Assembly: GCF_037081775.1 (NCBI RefSeq)
Contig: NZ_JBAMHQ010000001.1
Span: forward strand, 2,170,001 to 2,234,000
Direction of reading: 5' to 3'
Source of the DNA: Haladaptatus sp. ZSTT2
GTDB taxonomy: Archaea; Halobacteriota; Halobacteria; Halobacteriales; Halococcaceae
DNA: 64,000 bases
Part shown: positions 17,507 to 25,863 of the stretch, piece by piece
Layout of the letters: every line of letters starts with the position of its first letter
Position numbering within the stretch: position 1 is the first letter of the stretch
Position numbers and translations under genes: made by a program
Notes under the pieces: model-generated
The model's input: only the letters and a program-made list of their open reading frames with translations
Told to the model about the DNA's origin: nothing
Database searches by the model: none

Positions 17507-18493
17507 ATGACTCGCATTCTCTCGGATGCAGACGTTCGAGGCCTTCTTGATATTGAAGACGTTCTCTCCGTCGTTGAAGACGCCTTACGCAAACAGGGTC
17601 GTGGCGAGGTCGAACGGCCGGAGCGACCACACTTTCCAGTTGGGCAAAAACTCGATTCAAGCCACCCAGACGAACCGCTCGGGACAGGACTCGTCATGCC
17701 TGCGTACATCCACGGCAGCGAGTATTTCGCCACGAAACTCGTGAGCGTCCACCCCAAGAACAAGCGTCGTGGGCTGCCGACGATACACGCCCAAATCGCG
17801 GTGAACGCAGCAGAAACCGGGCTTCCAGTGGCGTATATGGATGGCTCAGTCATCACGGCCGCGCGGACGAGTTGCATCGGCGGACTGGCCGCACGAGAGC
17901 TCTGTGCAGGACCGATTTCGCTTGCCGTCATCGGTGCGGGAACGCAGTCGCGCTGGCAGATTCGCGCGGTGACAACCGCAGCAGAGGTTGAATCCATTAT
18001 CCTGTACGACCACAACGAATCGATGCTTGCCGAGGCGGTCCGAGAACTCACGACGGAACTCGACGTGCCTATCGAGACGGCCGGATCGCCCGAAGCTGCC
18101 GTCTCGGATGCGACGCTGGTTATCACCGCGACGACGAGTACCGTACCGGTGTTCTCGGGTGCCCACCTCGCACCGGGAACGACTGTCGTCGGAATCGGTG
18201 CGTACACCGCCGAGATGCAGGAACTCGATGCGCAAACAATCGAAGGGGCGAGCACGGTGTTTGCGGACGTCCCAGAAGAGGTGGCCGAGATTGGCGATAT
18301 TCTGGAGAGTGCTCTCGCTGAGGACGACCTCATTCCCTTCTCGGACCTGCTCACTGGCGAGGCGAAGCGAGCGTCGCCCGAGGACGTCATCGTCGTTGAA
18401 AGCGTCGGGTCTGCGGTGATGGATGCGGCGGTGGCTGGGCATATCTATGACCACGCAGTGTCCGAAAGTGTCGGCAGCGAACTGTCGCTGTGA
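17507..18493 (+). CDS. Ornithine cyclodeaminase / mu-crystallin / alanine dehydrogenase family
   Basis: 328 residues with the Rossmann fingerprint AVIGAGTQSRWQIRA (GxGxQ form typical of this family) after an N-terminal substrate domain containing KLVSVHPKNKRRGLPT (substrate Lys/Arg loop) and ending in the DIxxGE-like segment ITATTSTVPVF. Members include ornithine cyclodeaminase (ornithine to proline plus NH3) and the haloarchaeal/archaeal NAD-dependent alanine dehydrogenase; sequence alone does not separate them. Start at the ATG at 17507; a GTG two codons upstream also reads. Divergent from the APC permease with about 190 nt between, which leaves room for a shared control region. Confidence 0.9.
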   Translation: MTRILSDADVRGLLDIEDVLSVVEDALRKQGRGEVERPERPHFPVGQKLDSSHPDEPLGTGLVMPAYIHGSEYFATKLVSVHPKNKRRGLPTIHAQIAVNAAETGLPVAYMDGSVITAARTSCIGGLAARELCAGPISLAVIGAGTQSRWQIRAVTTAAEVESIILYDHNESMLAEAVRELTTELDVPIETAGSPEAAVSDATLVITATTSTVPVFSGAHLAPGTTVVGIGAYTAEMQELDAQTIEGASTVFADVPEEVAEIGDILESALAEDDLIPFSDLLTGEAKRASPEDVIVVESVGSAVMDAAVAGHIYDHAVSESVGSELSL

Positions 18494-18556
18494 TACAGCC
18501 GCCGACGCTCACCTAAAAATTGCACACAATCTCTAAAATCATCTATTTTTTGACCA

Positions 18557-18575
18557 CTGTCCAACTATTGGACAG
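18557..18575. promoter_or_regulatory. Perfect palindrome CTGTCCAA-CTA-TTGGACAG
   Basis: Two 8-bp arms with a 3-nt spacer immediately upstream of a TATA-like TTTATTTTT (about 18587) and 40 nt before the peroxiredoxin ATG. Position just upstream of BRE/TATA is where archaeal activators or repressors bind. Probably an operator controlling the peroxiredoxin gene; the regulator is unknown. Confidence 0.55.
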
Positions 18576-18615
18576 ATAGTAGGGGTTTATTTTTGTGTGA
18601 GTGATTGACCGGTGT

Positions 18616-19182
18616 ATGTCAGAGGACTTCCCATTGCCAGACAACCTCCCAGTACCGGAAGACGATGGTGCGGCCGACCATCTCCGCGGGATGGAACTGC
18701 CTGAGCTGTCACTCCCAGCAACCGACGGCACCACCGTTTCTCTCCACAAGCTTCCGCCGCGAACGGTCATCTATGTCTATCCGCTGACGGGGCGGCCAGA
18801 CACGGACGTGATTCCAGCGGGCTGGGAAGCGGTCCCGGGTGCCCGTGGCTGTACGCCCGAGTCGCTCGGCTTTCGCAGTCAGTACGAGGCGCTCAGAGAG
18901 AGTGGGGTCGGTGAGGTCTACGGACTGTCTACACAGACGAGTGAGTACCAACGCGAGGCCCGTGACCGGCTGGACCTTCCCTTTGAGCTGCTCAGCGATG
19001 CCGAGTGGGAGGTGGCGACGGCACTCGAGTTACCGACGTTCACCATTGAGGGGGCCGACTATCTGAAGCGGTTGACGCTGGTCGTGTCTGACGGGAGAAT
19101 CGAACACGTCTTCTATCCGATTTTCCCTCCAGACGAGCACGCAGGCAACGTTCTGGCGTGGGTGAGCAACGACTCCCAGTAA
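18616..19182 (+). CDS. Peroxiredoxin (AhpC/TSA, BCP/PrxQ-like)
   Basis: 188 residues with a thioredoxin-like fold and the peroxidatic cysteine Cys79 in GARGCTPES, followed by the helix that typically carries the conserved Arg. It would reduce hydrogen or organic peroxides in the cytoplasm. The motif is GCTPE where many family members have TPVCTTE, so it belongs to a divergent redoxin group. The ATG at 18616 is about 25 nt after a TATA-like element, suggesting leaderless mRNA; a GTG at 18601 would place the start too close to it. A perfect palindrome sits upstream of the promoter. Confidence 0.85.
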   Translation: MSEDFPLPDNLPVPEDDGAADHLRGMELPELSLPATDGTTVSLHKLPPRTVIYVYPLTGRPDTDVIPAGWEAVPGARGCTPESLGFRSQYEALRESGVGEVYGLSTQTSEYQREARDRLDLPFELLSDAEWEVATALELPTFTIEGADYLKRLTLVVSDGRIEHVFYPIFPPDEHAGNVLAWVSNDSQ

Positions 19183-19239
19183 CGAGCCAGTCAGACCGTG
19201 GGCTCTAGTTTAATAGTGGCGTGGCATGTCACCACATAC

Positions 19240-19719
19240 ATGAGCGAAAACGGCGTGGTCGTTCGCATCTTCACCGCCCCCGATACGGGAGACGAGATGG
19301 TCGAACACGAGTCGGTAAACGCGGTCGAAGACCGGGGCATCGAGGGTGACCGCTATTTCAAGGGCAAGGGCATCTGGAACGAGTGGGAAGACAATCCGAA
19401 CAACGAGGCGAGCGACATCACCTTCATCGAACTGGAGGCCATCGAAGCCGTCCGCGAGGATTACAACATCGCCCTCGCCCTCGGGGATGCGCGCCGGAAC
19501 GTCGTGACGCGCGACGTGGCGCTCAACCATCTCGTCGGCAAACGGTTTCAGGTTGGTGACGCCGTCTGTGAGGGGCTGAATCTCTGTGAGCCCTGTGGGT
19601 ACATGCAGGGGCTTGTCGGAAAGGGAAAAGTCGCAGATGCACTGAAACATCGCGGCGGCCTCGATGCACGAGTCATCGAGTCTGGACGAATCGAACGTGA
19701 CGACGCGATTATTCTCTAA
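19240..19719 (+). CDS. MOSC domain protein
   Basis: 159 residues matching the MOSC (molybdenum cofactor sulfurase C-terminal) domain: IFTAPDTGDEMV at the start, the GIEGDRY segment, RRNVVTRDVALNHLVGKRF, and the GLNLCEPCGYM motif carrying the conserved cysteine. MOSC proteins bind molybdenum cofactor or transfer sulfur/oxo groups; small stand-alone ones are thought to handle N-hydroxylated substrates or sulfur. Start at 19240 follows a TATA-like GTTTAATAG (~19208) at leaderless spacing; the frame is open upstream to 19198. Could connect with Mo-dependent enzymes elsewhere in the window (formate dehydrogenase), but it is not clustered with them. Confidence 0.9.
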   Translation: MSENGVVVRIFTAPDTGDEMVEHESVNAVEDRGIEGDRYFKGKGIWNEWEDNPNNEASDITFIELEAIEAVREDYNIALALGDARRNVVTRDVALNHLVGKRFQVGDAVCEGLNLCEPCGYMQGLVGKGKVADALKHRGGLDARVIESGRIERDDAIIL

Positions 19720-19734
19720 TTCCACCAGCTACCG

Positions 19735-20043
19735 ATGACTGATTCAACTCATCCACTCGAAGTCGCCCTCGGTGACTCACTGACGCTCCGTGTCCGCACT
19801 GGCCCTGACCACCCAGAGGGCGGCAATCACCTCTGCTACATCGATATTCTCGATGACGACGAACAGATAGCGAGCATCAACTCGCCGTCGAAACCGTGGG
19901 AGAACTTTACGCGTGCGATGGTAAGCCAAATCGTCGCCAAACGGGTCGACGGCTACGAGTCTGCCGAGGCAGTGAGCGACCGCATGTACGAGGCGTTCGA
20001 AGCCCGAAAAGCCGAATTTGACGCGATTTACGGCTGGGACTAA
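19735..20043 (+). CDS. Hypothetical protein, 102 aa
   Basis: Small acidic soluble protein. The N-terminal half reads as beta strands (LRVRTGPDHPEGGNHLCYID) and the C-terminal half as a helix (SAEAVSDRMYEAFEARKAEF). One cysteine. It lies 15 nt after the MOSC gene on the same strand and is probably co-transcribed. No family recognised. Confidence 0.75.
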   Translation: MTDSTHPLEVALGDSLTLRVRTGPDHPEGGNHLCYIDILDDDEQIASINSPSKPWENFTRAMVSQIVAKRVDGYESAEAVSDRMYEAFEARKAEFDAIYGWD

Positions 20044-20122
20044 CCCGAGCCGCCGGTGAATCGCGCTTTTTCGTTGAAGGTGGGACGGGCACTGAGAGAC
20101 AACTTTTGAGACTTCACTCCGG

Positions 20123-20563
20123 TTACGGTGCCTCGCCTCGATACGGACATTCACTGCCCGACCGCCAATGACCACACTCCTCGATGCTCCGGTCTCTACA
20201 CACGGCGCACCGTTCCGGGGGCGCACAGCGGTTGAAAAATTCCACAACCAGTGTCGTTTCGATGCCGACACACACCCAATCGTACGCGACCGGGTCGAAG
20301 GTCAACGTCCCGTGTTCGGCCAATCCGATGAGCGTGATTGCTTCGTAGGCGATGTGTTCGACGTGCGTTATCGTAGAGAGCGGACCGTCTTCGGTGTAGT
20401 CGAATCTCGTGTCGCAACACGTATCGCAGCGGTCTTTCTGAACGAGGTCGCGGGCGACGCCGGTGGCGAGTTCGTCCGCACCCGCGATGATGGCATCTAT
20501 GAGTCGTTCGGTAATCTCGTCTGCAAAGCCACCCTCTGGAACTTCGATGCGCATGGTGCTCAC
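20123..20563 (-). CDS. Cysteine-rich hypothetical protein, 146 aa
   Basis: Acidic protein with two groups of cysteines: CDTCCD around residue 50 and, near the C-terminus, CAPPERCAVC followed by CGHW and CPYRGE, which could hold one or two zinc ions. The middle region is helical and non-polar (HIAYEAITLIGLAEHG). The start is a GTG whose bases overlap the stop of the upstream gene (GTGA), so it is translationally coupled to the duplicated-domain protein at 20560-21423. An ATG three codons in is an alternative. No family recognised. Confidence 0.75.
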   Translation of the reverse strand: MSTMRIEVPEGGFADEITERLIDAIIAGADELATGVARDLVQKDRCDTCCDTRFDYTEDGPLSTITHVEHIAYEAITLIGLAEHGTLTFDPVAYDWVCVGIETTLVVEFFNRCAPPERCAVCRDRSIEECGHWRSGSECPYRGEAP

Positions 20564-21423
20564 CGCCGCGTTCCAAACAGACTCGATTCGGACGGGCTAC
20601 TGTCTTCTTGAACCGCGAGCCACTCGCGTTTGTGCTGACGCCCTCGCTGTTCGACTTCGCCAGCAGGGACGGGTGGTGGGTTGCGTTCGAACGCTGCGCG
20701 CGTCGGCGCGTCCAGCTCTCTCCGGATGATGTCGTATTCCTCGGGGAACTGGGCGCAGAGGAGCCACGGTTTGTAATGGGGGACTGCATTGAACGCGATG
20801 CGAGTTGGCTCGCGCGTCCACGTCTCAATGTACACTAGCTTGTTCACGTACTGTCGATATTCAACATCGTCGAACGAGCCGCGTCGAATCTCTGCGACGA
20901 TGAAGTCTGACTGGAGGTCGTCGTAGTGAAGCTTCGGAAACCGAAACGGCGCAAATGCTGGACGGACGCTGAGTTGCACCCGGTCTGCGGTTCCCTGCCT
21001 AATTTTCGCCTTCTCATCGCACACTCGATTCCACTCCCACCGATGACGAGTCGCCCAGATGCGCCGAGAGAGTGGGTCTTCTTCCCCGTTCCAGTTCCAC
21101 TTACCGAAGTCCTCTTCGTTAAACGCTTCATTGCGCGTCGTGGCTCCAAGTTCGCGTCGAATGGTGTCGAACACGGTCGGGTGTTTCAGCGCAAGTCGCC
21201 AGATGGTGGCGCGGATTCCGTTGGCAGTAGTCGCCCTGAGCGTCGGTGCGATGCCGATTCGTGTGTACCACTCGACGTAGACGAGGTCGTTTACGAACCT
21301 TCGGTGGTCGAGGTCTTCGAACGCACCCCGTCGGATTTCTGCTCGGATGTGCGCAGAGTGCACCTCGTCGTACGGAATCTGTGGGAAGTGGCAGGATTCG
21401 AAGCCTGTGCCAGCAAGAGGCAT
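20560..21423 (-). CDS. Protein with a tandemly duplicated unknown domain, 287 aa
   Basis: Two copies of an ~85-residue domain can be aligned by eye: residues ~12-92 (FPQIPYDEVHSAHIRAEIRR, then FVNDLVYVEWYTR and DTIRREL) and ~165-245 (FPKLHYDDLQSDFIVAEIRR, then YVNKLVYIETWTR and DIIRREL). They are joined by a charged, Trp-rich linker (WNRVCDEKAKIRQ). The regular AEIRRG, VN.LVY.E and IRREL words suggest a mixed alpha/beta fold. No signal or membrane segment. It is the first gene of a two-gene unit with the Cys-rich protein that follows. Function not recognised. Confidence 0.8.
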   Translation of the reverse strand: MPLAGTGFESCHFPQIPYDEVHSAHIRAEIRRGAFEDLDHRRFVNDLVYVEWYTRIGIAPTLRATTANGIRATIWRLALKHPTVFDTIRRELGATTRNEAFNEEDFGKWNWNGEEDPLSRRIWATRHRWEWNRVCDEKAKIRQGTADRVQLSVRPAFAPFRFPKLHYDDLQSDFIVAEIRRGSFDDVEYRQYVNKLVYIETWTREPTRIAFNAVPHYKPWLLCAQFPEEYDIIRRELDAPTRAAFERNPPPVPAGEVEQRGRQHKREWLAVQEDSSPSESSLFGTRR

Positions 21424-21562
21424 GGCTTTGCATACAACTGGAGGTAATATTAGCTTATCGGATTATTACTAGTATGAATATTTGGGTGGTGTAGTGGGCA
21501 GTCTCAAAATCGAGGAGCCGATTTCGACTACGAATGTGAGTAAACCCAGCGCGCATTCGGCG

Positions 21563-22675
21563 TCAACTCCCTTCGATTCGATAGCCCACATCTTCATCAA
21601 GGAATCGTCCGATATCCTCCACTTCCGCGTCTAACGTCGCGTGCCAATCGGCGAGAAACTCGTCGAACGGTACGAAAATCACTTCTGTCTGGCGCTTCGA
21701 GCGGTCAAGTTTCCACGTTGCGATCGCGCGACCATCGTGGATAACGGTGGGTTGAATCATACCTCCACCCGGCCAGATGTTGCTTTCCTTTGCTGGCGAA
21801 ACAGCGAATTCCCGACTTGCGTACCCGAGGAGATAGGTGTCGAAACGGGGGAGCAATCGGAGCGACGATTCCTGAATATCATCCTGATTGGGAACGTCTC
21901 CGGCCAACATCTCGATTCTATCTCCACCGTCGTTGACGACGGTTCGTTCGTCCTCGATTGCCGCCCACGCGGCTCGAACGTCAGCCATCGGCAATTTCGA
22001 CCACGAGGCGAAGTCCGCGAGGGATGCGGGTTGATACGCAGAAAGGTAGCGCCGCGCGAGGGTTCGCAAGCTGGCTTCTCTCTTCGGGAACTCTCGTATC
22101 CCCACCCACTCGCTGAGCAGTCCGTACGCCTCAGCCCCGTCTACCGGTGCGACCTTGCAGACGAGTCCCTGCAATGCCGCACGGAGGATGAGGTGAAACG
22201 GGGCCTGACCACGAGCGTCGAACGCAAACCCGGCTCGCTGGACCGACTCCACAATCTCCGCTCGGGTGAGCGGTCCATGGTCGTCGATTGCGTCGTGAAT
22301 CGTCTCGACTGCGTTCGCGCTTGCATCGTCGTCAAACCCAAGGTCGCTGAGTCGTTTCCGCCCCCGGGCGACGAACACGGGGCCGAACACCGACAGCAAC
22401 CATGGAACGTCTTCGGTGGCGACGAGATGGAGGGTGCCTCGCATGCACCAGGTTCGAACGACGCTCCGGTTCTCGAACAAGGCCGCTTCCACGTCCGCGG
22501 CGGTCACGCCCGAACTCCGTGTTCTAATACCGAGCGTCGCTGCCCCCGCATCCTGCGCTTGGAGGCCACAGACACGGGAGAGTACGTCCGGAACGTCTGT
22601 GGCAGTCCCTGTGTCGAGTAGCTGAGAACGCAGACGAAGCCGTCTCACCTCGTCATCGGAGAACGTCCGTACCAT
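21563..22675 (-). CDS. Winged-helix AlkZ-like (HTH_42) protein
   Basis: 370 residues of the winged helix DNA-binding family that includes AlkZ/YcaQ DNA glycosylases. The N-terminal part has the conserved GLQAQD segment, the family's QxQ-type catalytic motif, with VVRTWCMRGTLHLV following; later WLLS, a winged-helix region (LTRAEIVESV) and the C-terminal FDTYLLGY and WKLDR segments are as expected. AlkZ members excise interstrand crosslinks or other bulky adducts; the cellular lesion for this paralogue is unknown. Single gene with its own promoter. Confidence 0.85.
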   Translation of the reverse strand: MVRTFSDDEVRRLRLRSQLLDTGTATDVPDVLSRVCGLQAQDAGAATLGIRTRSSGVTAADVEAALFENRSVVRTWCMRGTLHLVATEDVPWLLSVFGPVFVARGRKRLSDLGFDDDASANAVETIHDAIDDHGPLTRAEIVESVQRAGFAFDARGQAPFHLILRAALQGLVCKVAPVDGAEAYGLLSEWVGIREFPKREASLRTLARRYLSAYQPASLADFASWSKLPMADVRAAWAAIEDERTVVNDGGDRIEMLAGDVPNQDDIQESSLRLLPRFDTYLLGYASREFAVSPAKESNIWPGGGMIQPTVIHDGRAIATWKLDRSKRQTEVIFVPFDEFLADWHATLDAEVEDIGRFLDEDVGYRIEGS

Positions 22676-22765
22676 ACGAATTTTACGGTGAAGGGCCAGA
22701 AAGCACTATCTCCGAACTGGCTGGTCGAGAACGAAGACGATGGTCTTCACTCTGTCATCCGAACG

Positions 22766-23338
22766 TTACTCCGCCTCTCGTTCCGCGTCTAAATCGTATG
22801 CACCCGGATGGTCGGAAGCCTTCCAGCCCTCTTTTCCGCTCCACGATTCGACGGCGAACCGATACACGGCCGTCCGGTCGATGGACTCCTCGCTCATGAG
22901 TTCGTAATCCTCGCCGGGGATGAGTTGTGGCGCGTATTTGTCCATGAACAGTTCGAGTACGCGGCGCTTTTCGGCTTCCGCAGAGACGAACGAGATGGTT
23001 CCGTAGGCGACCACGCTCGAATACTCGACGGTGAAGTTCACGGGTTCATCTGCGGGGATGAACCGTCCCATCTCGTGGGTCGTAAAAGACGCCCGCGGTT
23101 CGTCGCCCGCCCCCACGAGGTCGTGGGCGCGCCCGCCCTGTGCGCCGTGGAGGTATATCGCGCCCTCCTCGTCGTCGTAGACGAACAGTTGTGTCACGAG
23201 GTGCGGCGTGTCGTCGTCAATCAGCCCGATGACGCCCGATTTTTGGGTGGCGAGGAACGCTGGGATCCACTCCGGGTCGGAGACCGCTTTGCCCTGATAG
23301 CGGATGGTGTCGGTGATGTTCTCGATGTCGTCGCTCAT
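22766..23338 (-). CDS. Pyridoxamine 5'-phosphate oxidase-related FMN-binding protein
   Basis: 190 residues of the split-barrel flavin fold. IPAFLATQKSGVIGLIDDDTPHLV is the first strand pair, IYLHGAQGGRAHDLVGAGDE the loop that usually contacts FMN phosphate, and VVAYGTISFVSAEAEKRRVLELFMDKYAP the core dimer strand and helix. Such proteins bind FMN or F420 and act as small oxidoreductases or nitroimidazole/5-nitro-type reductases. Start taken at ATG 23338; the frame is open nine codons further up. No neighbour suggests a substrate. Confidence 0.85.
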   Translation of the reverse strand: MSDDIENITDTIRYQGKAVSDPEWIPAFLATQKSGVIGLIDDDTPHLVTQLFVYDDEEGAIYLHGAQGGRAHDLVGAGDEPRASFTTHEMGRFIPADEPVNFTVEYSSVVAYGTISFVSAEAEKRRVLELFMDKYAPQLIPGEDYELMSEESIDRTAVYRFAVESWSGKEGWKASDHPGAYDLDAEREAE

Positions 23339-23567
23339 GGCAAAAGGAGCGCGGGGAGAGAACATAGATTCGGAGGTTTCGGTACGTTTCCGTCACTCCA
23401 TGAGTCGGAATGCGAGCACTGTAGCAAGCACGAATCGTCTCTGTCTGTTCACGTGGGTTCTGACAGCGTCTGCGTTGGGTTCAGCGGTCGTGGTGCATGC
23501 AGGGCGCGTATTCAGCACGCGTTGTTGAATCAACCGTTACTTCGCAGGATTGTCGGGTGAGAACGGG

Positions 23568-24956
23568 TCAGACGGCCGGCTCGATGTTCTGGTTGCGGTG
23601 GAACACGTTCTCGGGATCGTATTCGGCCTTGACCTCGGCGAGACGCTGGTAGGTGTCTGCACCGTAGGCTTCACGGACCCGTTGGGTACCGTCGTCGGCG
23701 TCAAGAAAATTCACGTAGACTCCCTCTCGATGGGGTTCGAGCGCGTCGAAAAAGCGACGGGTCCACGCTGTTTCCGACTCGGCGTACTTCTCCTCCTCGT
23801 CGGGACGCCAGACACCGTTGATGTTGAGGTTGTGAGGCGAGTTCCGCCCGGTGTAGGCGGTGGCGTCATCATCGATGTGGCTCACTGCGCCGCCGAGATG
23901 GAATAGCACCGAGTACGAGCGGGGTGATTCCGCCGAGAAAGCGTGGTCCACGAACACGTCAATCAGGTCATCGGACAGCTCCGGCAGATCGGTCGATTTC
24001 CAGTAGTAGTGCCATCCATGGGGGACGGTGCTGTCGAGCCCACCCTGGTGTGCCAAATAGGACTTGGCCGAAACTAGGTCGAGAAGCGGTGTCCCGTACT
24101 CACGCAGTGGTCGGAGGACGCGTTCACCCTCGTCGACTGGCCCGGCGTAGCAGGTGTTGATGGCAACGGCGGGTCGCCAATGAAGCTCCTCAGGGACAGC
24201 TGGGAGAGGAGGAACAGTCCCGAACTTGATGACGGTGCCAAGTTTGTCGGGAGCATCCCGCGCGAAGTCGCGATAGAAGCGTAGCACGTCGGCGGTGTCG
24301 TCCGCTGCCCAGTACACGGGGCCGGCGAGTACAGTTGGACCAACAGGGTGGAGGGCGAACTCAAAGGAAGTCACGATGCCGAAGTTTCCGCCACCGCCTC
24401 GGAGCGCCCAGAACAGATCCGGGTGCTCGTCGTCCGAGGCTCGGATGAATTCGCCAGTGGCGGTCACCACATCGGCCGAGCGCACGTTGTCGGCGGTGAG
24501 GCCGTGCGTGCGCATCATCCAGCCAATTCCACCGCCGAGTGTGAGTCCAGCGACGCCGGTGTGACTGACGATGCCGCCCGTGGTTGCCAAGCCGTGGACC
24601 TGGGTCTCGTGGTCAACATCACCCCACAGGGCACCGCCCTGTACTCGGGCGGTTCGTGCGCCCGGGTCAACCCACACGGCTCGCATCGCTGAGAGGTCGA
24701 TAACGATTCCGTCGTCGCAGACGGCGGTGCCGGCAACATTGTGGCCGCCGCCGCGGACCGCGATTTCGAGGTCGTGGTCCCGTGCGAAGTTCACAGCCGC
24801 GATTACATCCGCGGTGCCTGCACACCTAGCGATGACCGCAGGATGGCGATCGATTGCCCCGTTCCAGACCGCACGGGCCTCGTGGTAGCCCTTGTCTTGG
24901 GGCTGGAGCAGGGTACCACGAAACGTTTTTCGGAAGTCGCTAACTGTTACCATCAC
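23568..24956 (-). CDS. FAD-linked oxidoreductase (BBE / 6-hydroxynicotine oxidase type)
   Basis: 462 residues: FAD-binding_4 domain with the covalent-FAD histidine in AVRGGGHNVAGTAV, then the phosphate-loop TGGIVSHTGVAGLTLGGGIG and ALRGGGGNFGIVTSFEF, and a C-terminal berberine-bridge (BBE) tail AEYDPENVFHRNQNI that closes the active site. These enzymes oxidise alcohols, amines or sugars with O2, giving H2O2, or with other acceptors. A cysteine for a second covalent link to FAD is not evident at the usual place. Probably cytoplasmic; no signal peptide. Substrate unknown. Confidence 0.92.
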   Translation of the reverse strand: MMVTVSDFRKTFRGTLLQPQDKGYHEARAVWNGAIDRHPAVIARCAGTADVIAAVNFARDHDLEIAVRGGGHNVAGTAVCDDGIVIDLSAMRAVWVDPGARTARVQGGALWGDVDHETQVHGLATTGGIVSHTGVAGLTLGGGIGWMMRTHGLTADNVRSADVVTATGEFIRASDDEHPDLFWALRGGGGNFGIVTSFEFALHPVGPTVLAGPVYWAADDTADVLRFYRDFARDAPDKLGTVIKFGTVPPLPAVPEELHWRPAVAINTCYAGPVDEGERVLRPLREYGTPLLDLVSAKSYLAHQGGLDSTVPHGWHYYWKSTDLPELSDDLIDVFVDHAFSAESPRSYSVLFHLGGAVSHIDDDATAYTGRNSPHNLNINGVWRPDEEEKYAESETAWTRRFFDALEPHREGVYVNFLDADDGTQRVREAYGADTYQRLAEVKAEYDPENVFHRNQNIEPAV

Positions 24957-25184
24957 GTAGGTCTTCTACCACACGAACTGCGTTAGCCGTTCCCATGGGA
25001 CAATGGGTGATGAAAACCCATTCTACGTCTTACACGCCGAATCTGACAGTTGTTGGGTGAGTTAGTGCGGTCGAACAGCATATTGGGTGCGTATCGTTCC
25101 CGGTGCGGTAGGACCAGGTCAGGGGGGCGTCTGAGCAAAGAAGCCGTCCGCTATTAGATAGCTATGCAATTCTAGTACATGGCA

Positions 25185-25215
25185 TATTTATACCCTCCCG
25201 AAACCTACATAATTG
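25185..25215 (+). promoter_or_regulatory. TATA element with shared CCCTCCCG motif
   Basis: CATATTTATACCCTCCCGAA ends about 24 nt upstream of the ATG of the next gene. A closely similar string, TTTTTAACCCTCCCGGAAAC, occurs at 26729-26748 with no gene directly after it. The TATA-like part is a typical archaeal promoter; the CCCTCCCG part may be an operator or start-site motif. Confidence 0.4.
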
Positions 25216-25227
25216 ATGGTGATATAA

Positions 25228-25527
25228 ATGGCGTTCTTAGTTGCAACGGCTACCGTGGCGGACTTCGAGGCGTGGAAATCCTCGTTCGACAGTAACGATT
25301 CCTTCCGCACTGAACACGGACAGCTGGGCTATCAGACCTTCCAGAGTGTGGACGATCCGAACGAGGTCGTCGTCCTGTTCGACTGGGATGACGCAGAAGA
25401 TCCTCGTGCGTTCTTTGGGTCCGAAGAGATGCGTGAGCGGTTGGCGGCTGCAGGCGTGAAGGGGATGCCAGAACTGTCGGTCGTAAAGATGGTCGATCAG
25501 AAATCGGTTATCGAACCGTCTGCATAA
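25228..25527 (+). CDS. ABM/dimeric alpha-beta barrel protein, 99 aa
   Basis: A small protein with the pattern of antibiotic-biosynthesis-monooxygenase-like dimeric ferredoxin folds: strand VATATVADFEAWKSSFD, then GYQTFQSVDDPNEVVVLFDW, a helix (EEMRERLAAAGV) and a final strand. Many haloarchaea have such stand-alone 95-100-residue proteins annotated as cyclase or monooxygenase-like. Active-site residues cannot be identified. The ATG has GGTGAT 6-10 nt upstream. Confidence 0.75.
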   Translation: MAFLVATATVADFEAWKSSFDSNDSFRTEHGQLGYQTFQSVDDPNEVVVLFDWDDAEDPRAFFGSEEMRERLAAAGVKGMPELSVVKMVDQKSVIEPSA

Positions 25528-25642
25528 CCTGCACTCCTGCTGTTGACCCCACTTTCTAACGTTCCACTACATCGGTACGTAGCCTGAGCTTTCAGTCAAT
25601 TGGACACAGAGATTTATCCAGTTCACAAGTGTTGTTCATCCA

Positions 25643-25846
25643 ATGAGTCAACTGTCGGTCGATGACGCGAAGGAGGAAGCCGACCAAACTCTCGCCCTCG
25701 CCGTCGCACTCGGCATGTCCCTCGGCGCAGGACTCGGCGTTGTGTTCGGGGTTGTCTTCAACAATATCGCGCTGGGTATTGCAATCGGAACTTCAATTGG
25801 CCTTACGATTGGCCTCGTTATTGGTGGACAATTCGAAAAAGGCTGA
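25643..25846 (+). CDS. Small glycine-zipper membrane protein, 67 aa
   Basis: After a short acidic head (SVDDAKEEADQT), two hydrophobic helices with regularly spaced glycines follow (LGMSLGAGLGVVFGVVF and LGIAIGTSIGLTIGLVIGG), ending in a charged tail. The G-x3-G spacing suggests tight helix packing or oligomer formation in the membrane. Function unknown; single gene, convergent with the isochorismatase-family gene. Confidence 0.75.
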   Translation: MSQLSVDDAKEEADQTLALAVALGMSLGAGLGVVFGVVFNNIALGIAIGTSIGLTIGLVIGGQFEKG

Positions 25847-25863
25847 AAGTCGACTGTTCGGGG

